The notes: generated by a model not told the origin, from the sequence alone. A stretch of 35,055 nt of DNA from Sphingobacteriales bacterium (GCA_016718845.1 JADKCK010000114.1:1-35055); one strand, 5' to 3'; shown: positions 18,015-25,590, counted from the stretch's first letter. A program made the numbers and translations.

Positions 18015-18656
18015 TTATTTAATTGTTTTGCAAAAGCAGATAATTTCTGCATCGAATACTTTAAAGAACTCTTGTACATAAGGCAGCTCAAACGCCCTTT
18101 CCATAAGATTGTCAAACGCTTCTTTGTTCTTGTAAACTGTAAAGTGTGGAAAGGTATCTTTGCCTTTAAATCCACCTGTTACGTTAAAAGTGTAAGATTT
18201 TTCAACCTCCTGTTCGGCATCTAATTGTTTTAGAAATGTAGCTCTTGCTTTTAAAAAAGTTTCTTGATCAATTCCTTTTTTAGGTCTCAATAATGCTATT
18301 TCCGTAATATTTTGATGAGTTGAAAAACTCAGGTAATCAAATGTTTCGTCTGTTGGTTGAATAAAAACTCCAGCAATGGCATCCATTTTTTTCATAAACT
18401 TCATTAGTTTTGAAATAAAACCAAAGCTAAACATTGCCCTATACACTTTGCCTTGTGAAGCATATTTGGTCATACCCACAAATACTTCCGAATTTTTTTT
18501 TGGCATTGTGTTGAAAGGTTCAAACTCTCTTTCAGGTCCTATACCATTAATGCTCACTAATTTTTTTACTGCCGCATTTTTAGCCAAAATAAATTCTTCC
18601 CTATTCACACCTATCTTAGGTGAACGAATTGCTAATTCAATGATTTCTTTTTTCAT
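18015..18656 (-). CDS. Cytosolic protein with two ABM-like domains
   Basis: 213 residues, no signal peptide. Two dimeric alpha+beta-barrel repeats: EIIELAIRSPKIGVNREEFI with EVFVGMTKYAS (1-70), and ITEIALLRPKKGIDQETFLK with FPHFTVYKNKEAFDNL (115-190). It resembles the lipoprotein at 19286 in domain order and in the middle linker (FISKLMKFMKKMDAIAGVFI versus SKFIKFKKTMDLKAYVF), so it is a diverged soluble copy. Function is not known; ABM-like barrels often process quinones or polyketides. Confidence 0.65.
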   Translation of the reverse strand: MKKEIIELAIRSPKIGVNREEFILAKNAAVKKLVSINGIGPEREFEPFNTMPKKNSEVFVGMTKYASQGKVYRAMFSFGFISKLMKFMKKMDAIAGVFIQPTDETFDYLSFSTHQNITEIALLRPKKGIDQETFLKARATFLKQLDAEQEVEKSYTFNVTGGFKGKDTFPHFTVYKNKEAFDNLMERAFELPYVQEFFKVFDAEIICFCKTIK

Positions 18657-18680
18657 TTTATGCTATTTAAGTTTGATTAA

Positions 18681-19265
18681 CTAAAATCTCCAACCTATGC
18701 TCCAAGGACCTAAAAAATTGAATAGGTTTTGTGGTTCGTATGGTTGTGGAACCGTTTGAAAAGTTACTTTACTAATATTTCCTAAATCGTAGCGTGGATG
18801 CAAGATTGTTAGGTCTACTATGAAATTTGCTTTTTTGAAAGGCTTCCAAACCCAGCCAATCCATGCTCCTGGTGTGAAAACTGCAATATTTTTTACAGAT
18901 TCATTTGAAATTTTGGATTCAACCGTTCTGCTTGCAAAATCAATATCTCCACCTATGTAAAATCCGCGATTTTGCTTGTTCTTGCTCAAAAAGTATTGGT
19001 ACTCAAGCCCCAAACGATATTTGGTGATGTCTTGGTAAGTATCAAATTGCTCATTATCAAATTCGCTAACTCTACCTCCTAAACCGCCTACTAACCCAAT
19101 AAGATGACGACCTTTCCCGTAATCCAATCGAGCCACGAAACCTTGATTAATTGCGGGTTCTAAAAAATCTACTTTGGCTTGCCAATAAGTATTTTTTACT
19201 TCATTTTGTGCATTAGCATTAATTGTTAACAACACAAGAGATAGAACGAGAAATGTATTCTTCAT
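18681..19265 (-). CDS. Outer-membrane beta-barrel-like protein
   Basis: 194 residues with signal peptide MKNTFLVLSLVLLTINANAQ. Alternating strands and the terminal motif LGPWSIGWRF fit a small outer-membrane barrel. It is a paralogue of the protein at 16181; both are encoded beside ABM/SnoaL genes, so each may serve transport or sensing of the same compound (inference). Confidence 0.7.
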   Translation of the reverse strand: MKNTFLVLSLVLLTINANAQNEVKNTYWQAKVDFLEPAINQGFVARLDYGKGRHLIGLVGGLGGRVSEFDNEQFDTYQDITKYRLGLEYQYFLSKNKQNRGFYIGGDIDFASRTVESKISNESVKNIAVFTPGAWIGWVWKPFKKANFIVDLTILHPRYDLGNISKVTFQTVPQPYEPQNLFNFLGPWSIGWRF

Positions 19266-19285
19266 TTTTTTTCTTTTTTTGATTT

Positions 19286-20020
19286 TTACTTAATTGAAAA
19301 AGCATATTGAAGAGCCACTGGCTCAAATGTTCCAAAAAAAGCACTCTCTGCCCAAGTTTGTGTTGCTTGTCCTATTTTTTGGAATTTTTCTTGATTTTCA
19401 TATACAGTCATCCCAACAGTAAGTCTTTCAGTATCATTTCCACCAACTACTTTAAATTCCCAACTTTGAATTACACCATCTTCTTTGCTTAATTTTTCAA
19501 CAAAGGCTTTTCTCATTTTTTGAAATTCACCATCCTTTCCTTCTTTCACTCTGCGAACAGCGATTTCTAAAATTTGTCCTTGTTTTTTGGCGAGTGTCGC
19601 CAAGTTAAAATCACCACCTTCAATGGGTTGTGCAAAAACATACGCTTTTAAATCCATTGTTTTTTTAAACTTTATGAATTTTGAAACGACTCCCATTTTA
19701 CTTTGCACTTTCTTTGGCGTTTTGTAAGAATCATATTGAGTCATACCAATAAATGTTTCCAACTTGTCGGGTGTGGGCAAAGAATAAAAAGAGCTGAACT
19801 CACGGTCGTTGCTCACACCTTTTTGTACTACTAGTTTTTCTATGAAAGCTGTTCTCGCTGCTTCAAAGTCAGCCTTTTTGCCGTCTTTCACTTGACGAAC
19901 AGCAATTTCATAAACGGGTCGCTCTGTATTGTTTACAAGAGCTTTTTTAACTGGAGAACAACTCATTAGTGTTGCTAATCCTACGATGCCTAAGGCAATA
20001 ATTGATTTTTTCATCATCAT
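19286..20020 (-). CDS. Lipoprotein with two ABM-like domains
   Basis: 244 residues. Signal MMMKKSIIALGIVGLATLMS with lipobox LMSC. Repeats: YEIAVRQVKDGKKADFEAAR with TFIGMTQYDSY, and ILEIAVRRVKEGKDGEFQKM with LTVGMTVYENQEKFQKIG. It shares the domain design of the gene at 11139 and the soluble one at 18015. It is the first gene of the long operon, right after the AraC gene and behind the second identical copy of the operator/promoter block. The VRxVKEGK motif is typical of ABM-like proteins; no catalytic claim is possible. Confidence 0.68.
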   Translation of the reverse strand: MMMKKSIIALGIVGLATLMSCSPVKKALVNNTERPVYEIAVRQVKDGKKADFEAARTAFIEKLVVQKGVSNDREFSSFYSLPTPDKLETFIGMTQYDSYKTPKKVQSKMGVVSKFIKFKKTMDLKAYVFAQPIEGGDFNLATLAKKQGQILEIAVRRVKEGKDGEFQKMRKAFVEKLSKEDGVIQSWEFKVVGGNDTERLTVGMTVYENQEKFQKIGQATQTWAESAFFGTFEPVALQYAFSIK

Positions 20021-20028
20021 TCTTTATT

Positions 20029-20109
20029 GTTAAATAATGGTGCAAAGGTACAGGCAGGACGTACTTTCGTTGTTATCAAAACGAAAAGATGATTGTCATT
20101 TTGATAACT
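20029..20109 (-). promoter_or_regulatory. Promoter with putative AraC operator, copy 2
   Basis: Identical to the block at 12867-12950: CAAAGGTA (20043-20050, minus -7 box TACCTTTG), GTTATCAAAA (20072-20081) and TTTTGATAAC (20099-20108). The distal arm overlaps the last codons and stop of the AraC gene (stop at 20096). The copy at 12.9 kb therefore probably arose by duplication of this end of the regulator locus. Confidence 0.7.
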
Positions 20110-20944
20110 CTCTAAATTGTTGAGGCGTTTGAGAGGTAAATTGCTTGAAAAAACGAGTAAAATTAGGCGGGTCAGAGAAATTATATTCAAAAGCAATTTC
20201 GGCAACAGTTTTAGAAGTGTACAATAATTCTTTTTTTATTTCCAAAGCAAGGCGTTCTTTTATTACCTGTATGCTCGTTTTGGCATAAAAATCTACACAA
20301 AGTTTGTTTAAATAAGTACGACTTATACCCAACACATTCGCATAATACTGAACATTGCTATGGTTTTTAATTTCTTTTTCTAACGCAAAACGAAATTTGA
20401 GTAAATAGTCGTTGGTTAGTAATTTTGAATTCAAATCTAAATGTAAGGTAGTATAAAGTCTATTTAGTTTTATTAAAAGTTGATAAAGATAGGAACGGAT
20501 TAAGTGTTCACTATCTTGTTGGAAGTTTCTAATTTCGTTATGAATTTCTTCAAATAATAAATAAATATTCGCTTTTTGCAAATTGTCTATTTGTAAATAA
20601 AGCGGATTGTCGGTATTGTGAAAGTAAGAGAATTTAAAAATAAAATTTTGTTCATTAAAAAATTTGTCCAAAAATTCGCCTTCAAAAAAAATAAAGTAAC
20701 CTTCTTTAAAGTGAGCCTTGCTAATATCTACTAACTGTGAAACAGGAATAAAAAGTACAATATTTTCTTTAAGCGAAATTGTTTGATTATTAATTTTAAT
20801 TTGACCACTCGCATTTCTCAAAAATGCCATAGTATAGAAGTCAGGAAGTACTTCCATTTTGTCCACAGCAAATTCCGAAGTATGCACCGTGTCAATTAGA
20901 ATTTCTTTTCCGTATTTGTTTTGTTGAAATGTTAGTTTTTGCAT
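20096..20944 (-). CDS. AraC/XylS-family transcription regulator
   Basis: 282 residues from the ATG at 20944; the frame runs further up, but only through the attC-like site. The N-terminal half is a ligand-binding cupin-like part (EILIDTVHTSEFAVDKMEVL, then IVLFIPVSQLVDISKAHF). The C-terminal 90 residues hold two HTH motifs: NVQYYANVLGISRTYLNKLC and SKTVAEIAFEYNFSDPPNFT, then RFFKQFTSQTPQQFRELSK. It lies at the 5' end of the 10-kb cassette, 27 bp from the GTTGGTGGC box, and directly before the gene set it probably controls. Confidence 0.9.
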   Translation of the reverse strand: MQKLTFQQNKYGKEILIDTVHTSEFAVDKMEVLPDFYTMAFLRNASGQIKINNQTISLKENIVLFIPVSQLVDISKAHFKEGYFIFFEGEFLDKFFNEQNFIFKFSYFHNTDNPLYLQIDNLQKANIYLLFEEIHNEIRNFQQDSEHLIRSYLYQLLIKLNRLYTTLHLDLNSKLLTNDYLLKFRFALEKEIKNHSNVQYYANVLGISRTYLNKLCVDFYAKTSIQVIKERLALEIKKELLYTSKTVAEIAFEYNFSDPPNFTRFFKQFTSQTPQQFRELSK

Positions 20945-20962
20945 ATTGTGGGTCTTAACATT

Positions 20963-21098
20963 GCCACCAACGGTTTGCAGCTTGGCGAAGTGGCGGAAAT
21001 CGAAGCACAAATGTACAAAATTTGCACAATGTTCAATAGAATTCCGAATGTTCAATTTAGCACTGAAGCCCAGCTTTTGCAAAACCCTTGTTGGCAGT
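20963..21098 (-). repeat. attC-like site B (end of the cupin cassette), hybrid arms
   Basis: Outer boxes GCCACCAAC (20963-20971) and GTTGGCAGTA (21090-21099). From AACGG at 20969 to GCACTGAA at 21067 it is identical to site A over about 100 bp, but its right arm (GCTTTTGCAAAACCC) differs and pairs poorly with its own left arm (about half the positions). It therefore looks like a recombinant of two attC-like elements. Confidence 0.7.
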
Positions 21099-21109
21099 AG
21101 TTTTTATTT

Positions 21110-21568
21110 TCAAATATATACAACTCCAAAGTTATCTTCTATTAATTTTAAATCTCTTAAACCTGTTTGATTTTGTTTTGAAGTCTCTGCAAAGTAATTT
21201 TCTGCCCAGTTTCCTGGAAAAATATAACTAATCAAACGGGCAGTTGTCGTTCCATTGTTCCGTATAAAATGAGATATTCCTCTTGGACAATGAATTGTGT
21301 CGCCAACATTTAATTGACACCATTCTTCTCCTATTTTTGCTTCAACTTGTCCTTCTACGATATGAAAAGTCTGGTCTTCCCATTTATGAAAATGGTCAGG
21401 AACAAATCCGTTTGGTTCAATTATGCCGTCAGTAATTACATATTCATTATTTGTCTGTTTTGCACTGACTATAATGTTGGTGTATTCACCTTTCGACATC
21501 CAATATTTAGGGCTGTTGTCTTTTTTGCTGATTACAAGTTCTTTATTTGAAGTTTGATTTTTCTCCAT
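21110..21568 (-). CDS. Small cupin protein
   Basis: 152 residues. Cupin motif 1: HFHKWEDQTFHIVEG (H59, H61, E64 or nearby acidic residue, G73). Motif 2: GDTIHCPRGISHFIRN (P95, G97, H100, N104). This is a complete metal-binding single-domain cupin, cytosolic. Many such proteins are dioxygenases, isomerases or ligand sensors; the substrate here is unknown. It is the only gene of its 0.7-kb cassette, with its ATG about 130 bp from the GTTGGCAGT box and its stop 12 bp from site B. Confidence 0.8.
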   Translation of the reverse strand: MEKNQTSNKELVISKKDNSPKYWMSKGEYTNIIVSAKQTNNEYVITDGIIEPNGFVPDHFHKWEDQTFHIVEGQVEAKIGEEWCQLNVGDTIHCPRGISHFIRNNGTTTARLISYIFPGNWAENYFAETSKQNQTGLRDLKLIEDNFGVVYI

Positions 21569-21688
21569 TTTGTCTTTTTAATTTTTGAAGTTTAATTTGT
21601 TTGCATTGAGCCTGTCAAGATTTCTAACTAAATATTTTTGTCAATACATCTAAACTGTTTCTTGTTTGTAACCTGTTTCTGTAAAATT

Positions 21689-21822
21689 ACTGCCAACGGA
21701 AAAGCATTTGTGCAGGGTGGGCTTGATAGCACCATTGCCCCACAAAGTACTAAACCAAATAAAAAGCACAAAAGTTCATTTTAGCACTTTTGCCCACCTT
21801 GCACAAATGCAATGTTGGTTGC
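21689..21822 (-). repeat. attC-like site C (end of the oxidoreductase cassette)
   Basis: Outer boxes ACTGCCAAC (21689-21697) and GTTGGTTGCTG (21814-21824). Inner arms 21704-21722 and 21792-21810 (GCCCACCTTGCACAAATGC) pair at 18 of 19 positions. Spacers are GGAAAA on one side and AAT on the other, giving the uneven unpaired region typical of attC. The 21689 box is complementary to the 21090 box of site B. Confidence 0.78.
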
Positions 21823-21834
21823 TGTTTTTCTTTT

Positions 21835-22821
21835 TTACCCGAAAAGTATTGCTATCCCTACGTCTGTCTTCGTTAAGCCCTTTTGCTCAATTTCAATCAG
21901 TTGAACAGTCGGAATTTCACGAACAACAAACATTTTTTCAGAGGCTATACGACTTGCTTCTGTCAAAAGTTGTCCGTTTCCACCTGTAACCTGTCCAATA
22001 AGTTCTACACCGTTTCTTTTGGCTCTTTTACGGAATTTTGTCATTGTAAGCGACAAAATCCACTTCAAAATAACGGGTAAATTTACGCCTGCTTTATTCA
22101 TCTTTTCAGGTACAACATAATGCACTGAAACAATTTTTTTAGGCTGTAAGTCAATAGATTGCAACAAAATATCTTTTCCCAAAAGGTCAAAAATATAGGT
22201 AACTTCTCTCTTTTTTAGCACATTCGCAAACTGCTCTTTGCGATAGTCAATTACTCGGTCAATGCCTACGTTTTTTAGTTCGTCAATGTCTTTTCCGCTT
22301 GCTGTTCCTATAACTTCTAAGCCCATACTTTTGGCTATTTGAACGGCTAAAAATCCTACGCCACCACCTGCCCCGTGAATTAGTATTTTTTCACCTTTTT
22401 TTGCCCCTAATTGTTGTAGACTGTCATAAGCCGTAAGCAAAGGCAAAGCAATAGTACCTGCTTGTTCGGTTGTAAGATGTGCAGGAATTTTGGCGATATA
22501 GTCGGTATGAATATTAATTTCTTCTGCCCAAGTACCAATATCGCTAAATTTTCTATAAAAAAACACTTTATCGCCAACTTTAAAATCACGCACATTTTGC
22601 CCGATTTCGCTAATTGTACCTGCTCCGTCTATACCACCGATTTGAGGTTTTTTATACTTCAAAGTAGGAAAACCTTTCATCAAGTCCATATCCACAGGGT
22701 TAATACGACTTGATGCTATTCTCACTTTTACTTCACCTGATTGTAGGGTATGGCTTGAAATTTCCTGCACTTGCATAGTGGAAAATTCTTTCCCTGCTTT
22801 TAGTCTTACGATTGCTTTCAT
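21835..22821 (-). CDS. NADPH-dependent quinone oxidoreductase-like MDR protein
   Basis: 328 residues from MKAIVRLKAG at 22821; a more distal ATG at 22857 lies in the promoter region and is less likely. Domain order is that of zinc-free medium-chain reductases: GroES-like N-half (RINPVDMDLMKGFPTLKYKK, GGIDGAGTISEIG), cofactor motif GAGGGVGFLAVQIAK and a C-terminal catalytic half. These enzymes reduce quinones or enones with NADPH. It is divergent from an HxlR regulator, a pairing common for redox-stress reductases. It lies in a 1.6-kb cassette ending at site C. Confidence 0.88.
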   Translation of the reverse strand: MKAIVRLKAGKEFSTMQVQEISSHTLQSGEVKVRIASSRINPVDMDLMKGFPTLKYKKPQIGGIDGAGTISEIGQNVRDFKVGDKVFFYRKFSDIGTWAEEINIHTDYIAKIPAHLTTEQAGTIALPLLTAYDSLQQLGAKKGEKILIHGAGGGVGFLAVQIAKSMGLEVIGTASGKDIDELKNVGIDRVIDYRKEQFANVLKKREVTYIFDLLGKDILLQSIDLQPKKIVSVHYVVPEKMNKAGVNLPVILKWILSLTMTKFRKRAKRNGVELIGQVTGGNGQLLTEASRIASEKMFVVREIPTVQLIEIEQKGLTKTDVGIAILFG

Positions 22822-22841
22822 TGAACCAAAAATTTTAGTTG

Positions 22842-22908
22842 TTGATAATTGGTTCAAAATTACTACCTTTGTCTTGCAATACAGTATAGTCTATATTTTT
22901 AGACTATA
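22842..22908 (+). promoter_or_regulatory. Divergent promoter region with HxlR-type operator
   Basis: On the + strand TTG at 22842-22844, a 19-nt spacer and TACCTTTG at 22864-22871 form a promoter for the HxlR gene. TATAGTCTA (22885-22893) and TAGACTATA (22900-22908) make a perfect 9-bp inverted repeat downstream, a likely binding site for the regulator. CAAAATTA at 22854-22861 reads TAATTTTG on the minus strand and may be the -7 box of the oxidoreductase gene. Confidence 0.65.
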
Positions 22909-22935
22909 AACAAAAATCAAGACTTTTGAACTTAT

Positions 22936-23274
22936 ATGCGAAAAAACAAAGATTTCAACCCGAACAACTGCCCTGTTACCTACTGCCTTAATCGCATTGG
23001 TGGCAAATGGAAACCTGTCATTATTCACTTGATAAGAAAAGGTTGCAACCGTTTTTCAATGCTACAAAAGGCAATTCCCGATATTAGCAAACAAATGTTG
23101 GTTAATCAATTAAGAGAATTGGAAGACGATAACATTTTACAACGTGTTGTTTATGCAGAAATTCCGCCAAGAGTAGAATATACACTTACTGAATTAGGGT
23201 TTTCTCTTTTGCCTGTGATTGAGGTAATGGAACAGTGGGGTTCTTCTCAAATGGAACTTAGTTGTGAAAATTAG
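22936..23274 (+). CDS. HxlR-family winged-helix regulator
   Basis: 112 residues. Family signature NNCPVTYCLNRIGGKWKPVI near the N-terminus with the early Cys that often senses redox or electrophiles, then the recognition region KAIPDISKQMLVNQLRELED and the wing YAEIPPRVEYTLTELG. It is read divergently from the quinone-reductase gene and probably controls it through the inverted repeat at 22885-22908. It is the only gene in the array that is on the + strand, and its stop lies 20 bp from site D. Confidence 0.9.
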   Translation: MRKNKDFNPNNCPVTYCLNRIGGKWKPVIIHLIRKGCNRFSMLQKAIPDISKQMLVNQLRELEDDNILQRVVYAEIPPRVEYTLTELGFSLLPVIEVMEQWGSSQMELSCEN

Positions 23275-23294
23275 TTTTATTGTTTCTCAAAATA

Positions 23295-23430
23295 GCCACC
23301 AACGGTTCTTGGCTTTGCGAAGGTTGGGATTTAGAATTCGTATGTTTCAATTTTGTACAAATGTAAATTAGAATTACTAAACTTGAATTTATTACAACTG
23401 CCCAACTTTCGCAAAACCAATGTTATGGGC
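23295..23430 (-). repeat. attC-like site D
   Basis: Outer boxes GCCACCAAC (23295-23303) and GTTATGGGC (23422-23430). Arms 23309-23328 (TTGGCTTTGCGAAGGTTGGG) and 23401-23420 pair at 18 of 20 positions. The 23422 box is the exact complement of GCCCATAAC in site E; the 23295 box is complementary to the 21814 box of site C with one mismatch. Confidence 0.8.
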
Positions 23431-23441
23431 TGCCTTTCTTA

Positions 23442-24030
23442 TCATTCTATTATTTTTAATTGTCTTGCTAAGTCTAAATTTGTCGTTACAAGTAAGTTGT
23501 CCATTAATGTATAAATTTCATTTTCTTCGTCTCGTTTAAATTCAGAAGCACTTAAAATAATTGTCTTTCCGTTTTCCGTTTTTATCTCAAATGTCTGTGG
23601 ATAAGTCGTATAAATTTTATTTGAGCTGTCAAGATTTGAAGTCCAAGTTTCTTCCCAAATTATTTTAAAGTGAACGATTTTTTTGTCCAATGCAGTCAAT
23701 CCATTTTGTGTCGGTTGATACATCCCATTTCTGTTCATAGTCGTTAATCGTATCTGTCAAGTCAATTTGTGTTGATTGAAGTCCATAACAAATAAATGTG
23801 TTGTCCCAAAAAACATAAATAGTCTTGTTGTCTGTCTTGAAGTAGATGGAATGGTCAAGAGTGTCAATGTCTGGATACTTTGTTTTGTAATAAGGTTCAG
23901 GATTTATATTATTTCCGTCTTCGTCTGCATAATATTTTAACTCGCCATAAATAACAGCACGAATTACCTGTCCAACGAATATTTGTCGGCAGTCATTTTC
24001 GTATGTGATATGTTTGTCTGTTAGTGTCAT
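23442..24030 (-). CDS. Hypothetical protein, sole gene of a cassette (one frameshift)
   Basis: The start at 24030 (MTLTDKHITYENDCRQIFVG) lies 17 bp from the GTTATGGGC box. A run of seven A near 23680 shifts the frame; before it is KWIDCIGQK, after it IVHFKIIWEETWTSNLDSSN and KTIILSASEFKRDEENEIYT, ending at 23442. The joined protein has about 196 residues, is soluble, and rich in strands and acidic residues. No family was recognised. The neighbours are attC-like sites on both sides, so it is typical of the unknown proteins in cassettes. Confidence 0.6.
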
Positions 24031-24038
24031 TTAAGGTT

Positions 24039-24191
24039 GCCCATAACGGTTTGCGGCTTGGCGATGTTTTTTGTGAAGGGGATTAAAGCACAAAAGTTTA
24101 ATAAAAGCACTACCGTTCATTATTGCACTAATGTTAAATAAAGCACTGTCGCCCCCGAACAAAAAATATAGCCAAACCGCTGTTAGCTGCC
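24039..24191 (-). repeat. attC-like site E
   Basis: Outer boxes GCCCATAAC (24039-24047) and GTTAGCTGCC (24182-24191). The arms 24053-24081 and 24152-24180 pair at 23 of 29 positions, starting with GCGG(C/T)TTGGC. Spacer GGTTT opposite TG, as in attC. The 24182 box is the exact complement of GGCAGCTAAC in site F. Confidence 0.8.
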
Positions 24192-24227
24192 GTTTTTCTT
24201 CTTTGTCGTGGGGGAATAATAGTGGGG

Positions 24228-24671
24228 TCATTTTCCGTATTTGTCTTTAAGTTCAAGTTTCTTTATACGTGAATTAATTGCACCTACGTTTCGTCCAAAT
24301 GTTTCTGCAAGTTCTTTCACTTTCTTGCCTTCACAAAACAACAATTCAAGTTTATTGTCGTCTTCTTCCGTCCAAGGTAAATATGCCTGTTGATGTGTTT
24401 CTCTGATTTTCTCTACCGAATATGTTTTGCCGTCAGTTTGCTTTGGTTCTTTGAGTTCTTTGAATTTTGCCAGCGATTTTTTAAGCGTTTCAACAAAGTC
24501 TTTCAAATCTTCGTCAAAAATCATTAGTCTGTGGTGTTCAAAGCCCGAAGCGGTCTTTTTGCTTTCGGAAATTTTCAGATACAAGTCGTCACTCTCACTT
24601 TTTTTGATGTCAAAAAAGTAAGTCCGATTGCCTTTTGTCAGCTTGACTGTATATATTTCTTCTTTACTCAT
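24228..24671 (-). CDS. DUF3276/PUR-type nucleic-acid-binding domain with C-terminal HTH
   Basis: 147 residues. The N-terminal part (KGNRTYFFDIKKSESDDLYL, then SGFEHHRLMIFDEDLKDF) matches the Bacteroidota DUF3276/PUR-alpha-like fold that binds single-stranded DNA or RNA. The C-terminal part LPWTEEDDNKLELLFCEGKK, then VKELAETFGRNVGAINSRIK, is a SANT/Myb-like helix-turn-helix. This combination suggests a nucleic-acid-binding regulator. It starts just after the stop of the membrane-protein gene at 24673, so both are expressed together in one cassette. Confidence 0.72.
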   Translation of the reverse strand: MSKEEIYTVKLTKGNRTYFFDIKKSESDDLYLKISESKKTASGFEHHRLMIFDEDLKDFVETLKKSLAKFKELKEPKQTDGKTYSVEKIRETHQQAYLPWTEEDDNKLELLFCEGKKVKELAETFGRNVGAINSRIKKLELKDKYGK

Positions 24672-24672
24672 T

Positions 24673-25071
24673 CTACTTTTTTAAATGCGAAAATTCAAAG
24701 ATATACATAATGACTATCATAAGCGGAATTAGAAAAGGAAGTCCGAATGAAAACCAATAACCAAAGTTGAAAAGTCGCTTTCTAAATTGTTCATTGTTGC
24801 CTTTGTTAAACATATTGTCGGTTATGTGTCCAAGATTGTAAAACAAGTTTGCAATCAGTATCATAAACAAATAACCTACACCTTGAAAAACTGTCGTAAA
24901 AAGTGTTATTTCAAAATCTTCATCGTAAGGCATAATTAAAGTTGAGCCTAAAATCACATAAAGAATAAACGCTGTTATTCCTGCAATAACCAAACCTTTG
25001 TTGTATTTCAAACGTCTGCCTGCCCACCATTGTTTGTTTGTCTGCTGAATATTTTCGTCTAAAATGCCCAT
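24673..25071 (-). CDS. Small multi-pass membrane protein
   Basis: 132 residues. After a soluble N-terminus (NIQQTNKQWWAGRRLKYNK) there are three or four membrane helices (LVIAGITAFILYVILG, VFQGVGYLFMILIANLFY, FSFGLPFLIPLMIVIMYIF). No family was recognised. Its ATG lies 45 bp from the GTTAGCTGCC box, the normal place for the first gene of a cassette, and it overlaps closely with the PUR-like gene. Confidence 0.65.
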   Translation of the reverse strand: MGILDENIQQTNKQWWAGRRLKYNKGLVIAGITAFILYVILGSTLIMPYDEDFEITLFTTVFQGVGYLFMILIANLFYNLGHITDNMFNKGNNEQFRKRLFNFGYWFSFGLPFLIPLMIVIMYIFEFSHLKK

Positions 25072-25115
25072 TTGTTAGTATGTTATTTTGTTGTCAGTTG
25101 GGTGTGTCCTAAAAT

Positions 25116-25251
25116 GGCAGCTAACGTTTTGCGGCTTTGCGAAGGTGGGGCAATCAAGGCACAAATGTTCAATTTAGCACCAAAGCTCATACGAAGCACG
25201 ATGCTCAAATTTAGTACAAAGCCCCACTTTTGCAAAACCGCTGTTACCTGC
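25116..25251 (-). repeat. attC-like site F
   Basis: Outer boxes GGCAGCTAAC (25116-25125) and GTTACCTGC (25243-25251). Arms GCGGCTTTGCGAAGGTGGGG (25131-25150) and 25222-25241 pair at 17 of 20 positions. The 25243 box is the exact complement of GCAGGTAAC at 26573-26581. Confidence 0.8.
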
Positions 25252-25303
25252 TGGCGTTTTTGTCAGTCGGAAAGTTTAATAATTATTCTGTCTTAATTTG
25301 AAA

Positions 25304-25590
25304 TTACTTAATGAGTATTAAGTTGCTTGTTGATTTTGAATTTATCCAATGCTTGGTATTAGGTTCAATGTTTACATAGTCACCTGTTTTCAATGTAAGT
25401 TTAATACCGTTCTCATTCTCAAAATAGCTTCTCCTGTCAAACAAAGCAATAATGCTGGCACTTTTGTGATGTGTTCTTTCAATTGTTCGTTTGTCAATAT
25501 TTGTATTGAAGTAACATTTCCATTTTCTGTTTTAAATAGCGAAGCGGTAGAAATTGCTTTCGTGTCTTGATGCAAATCTTTTATATTCAT
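25304..25590 (-). CDS. Short cupin-like protein (one frameshift)
   Basis: Starts MNIKDLHQDTKAISTASLFK at 25590. At about 25425 a missing T in ATTTTGAG shifts the frame; the continuation ENENGIKLTLKTGDYVNIEP, then NTKHWINSKSTSNLILIK, stops at 25304. The joined 95 residues have the cupin shape (LCLTGEAIFE...LKTGDYVNIEPNTKHW), one small barrel with few metal ligands. Its ATG overlaps the stop of the previous gene (ATGA). It is the last gene of a three-gene cassette and ends about 50 bp before site F. Confidence 0.62.

Noticed and set aside
20944..21082. Longer start for the AraC protein
   Set aside because: The extra N-terminal 46 residues are the translation of attC-like site B and recur at site A (10843-11088) without a gene.
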